NCBI RefSeq assembly: GCF_018417535.1
Contig: NZ_CP070978.1
Location: 2,170,001-2,234,000, forward strand
Direction of reading: 5' to 3'
From: Burkholderia pyrrocinia
GTDB lineage: Bacteria; Pseudomonadota; Gammaproteobacteria; Burkholderiales; Burkholderiaceae
Length of the DNA stretch: 64,000 nt
A program made the position numbers and the translations under genes. A model generated the notes under the pieces. The model worked only from the letters and a program-made list of their open reading frames with translations, was not told where the DNA came from and did not search any database. Shown here piece by piece: positions 63,897-64,000 of this stretch (positions are counted from its first letter, which is position 1; each line of letters starts with the position of its first letter).

Positions 63897-64000
63897 TCAG
63901 CCTTTCGTCGCGCCGAACGTAAGCCCCGCGACGAAATGCTTCTGCATCGCGAAGAACATCGCAACCGACGGCAGCGCGGCAAGAATCGAACCCGCCGACA
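63897..64000 (-). CDS. Carbohydrate ABC transporter permease, C-terminal end (cut by window)
   Basis: Only the last 34 codons are in the window. They read SAGSILAALPSVAMFFAMQK then HFVAGLTFGATKG and stop. This is the characteristic end of MalG/UgpE-type sugar permeases (final helix, then FVAGLTAGAVKG). The gene continues to the right on the minus strand. The substrate cannot be judged here. Confidence 0.75.
   Translation of the reverse strand, partial: SAGSILAALPSVAMFFAMQKHFVAGLTFGATKG

Overview
The window is GC-rich, protein-dense DNA that reads as the replication-origin region of a secondary chromosome (most likely chromosome 2) of a Burkholderia cepacia complex-type bacterium. This rests on four things seen together: a Rep_3-type initiator gene preceded by about 20 iterons, a convergent parAB pair with a cluster of GTTTATGCGCATAAAC parS sites, a KfrA-like coiled-coil gene, and Burkholderia-typical accessory genes (hopanoid cluster, a TOMM-type kinase/cyclase, acetoacetate decarboxylase with hydroxybutyrate dehydrogenase). 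No database search was possible, so species and gene names come from recognised motifs and remembered family features.

Layout. 1-2.7 kb: a kinase/cyclase fusion (cut by the window edge) and an FHA protein. 3.5-5.5 kb: a YqjI/YqjH-like metal-responsive regulator and siderophore reductase. 5.6-10.3 kb: BcrC phosphatase, then adc-hbdH-patatin, with a deleted TnpB remnant between hbdH and the patatin gene. 10.4-14.5 kb: two LysR regulators, each divergent from its enzyme gene (argC, dmlA). 15.1-17.1 kb: tetR-NTF2 operon, a truncated GNAT fragment and a membrane protein. 17.5-20.5 kb: kbl-tdh threonine catabolism with a divergent XRE-cupin regulator. 20.6-29.5 kb: the replication and segregation region (LexA-box gene, catalytically degenerate tyrosine recombinase, kfrA, iteron array, rep, parB, parA, parS cluster). 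29.5-37.9 kb: arsC-like gene, ECF sigma/anti-sigma, FMN reductase, a hybrid histidine kinase divergent from a receiver-CheC-diguanylate cyclase operon, and a hydrolase. 38.1-47.6 kb: hopanoid synthesis (hpnD, hpnE, shc, hpnG), then hpnN-mlaA and a divergent mlaC/hpnM-type gene. 47.7-51.5 kb: NarL-type two-component pair and another diguanylate cyclase. 52.0-59.7 kb: glycolate utilisation glcDEFG-glcB with divergent glcC; a 291-bp nested palindrome sits between glcG and glcB. 59.9-64 kb: DUF6306 protein, a third diguanylate cyclase, a MFS exporter with divergent ArsR regulator, and the 3' end of a sugar ABC permease.

The most notable signal is that the 17-bp origin iteron is not confined to the origin. 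Eight further copies occur at five intergenic loci between 6.3 and 22.3 kb, all in the opposite orientation to the origin array and none to its right. They look like long-range Rep-binding sites that could control initiation. Other notable items are the tyrosine recombinase that has lost its catalytic residues, LexA boxes beside and inside the origin, a DnaA box in the loop of a terminator-like hairpin inside the iteron array, a compact trio of DnaA boxes at 31.0 kb, and the cloverleaf-like palindrome in the glc operon.
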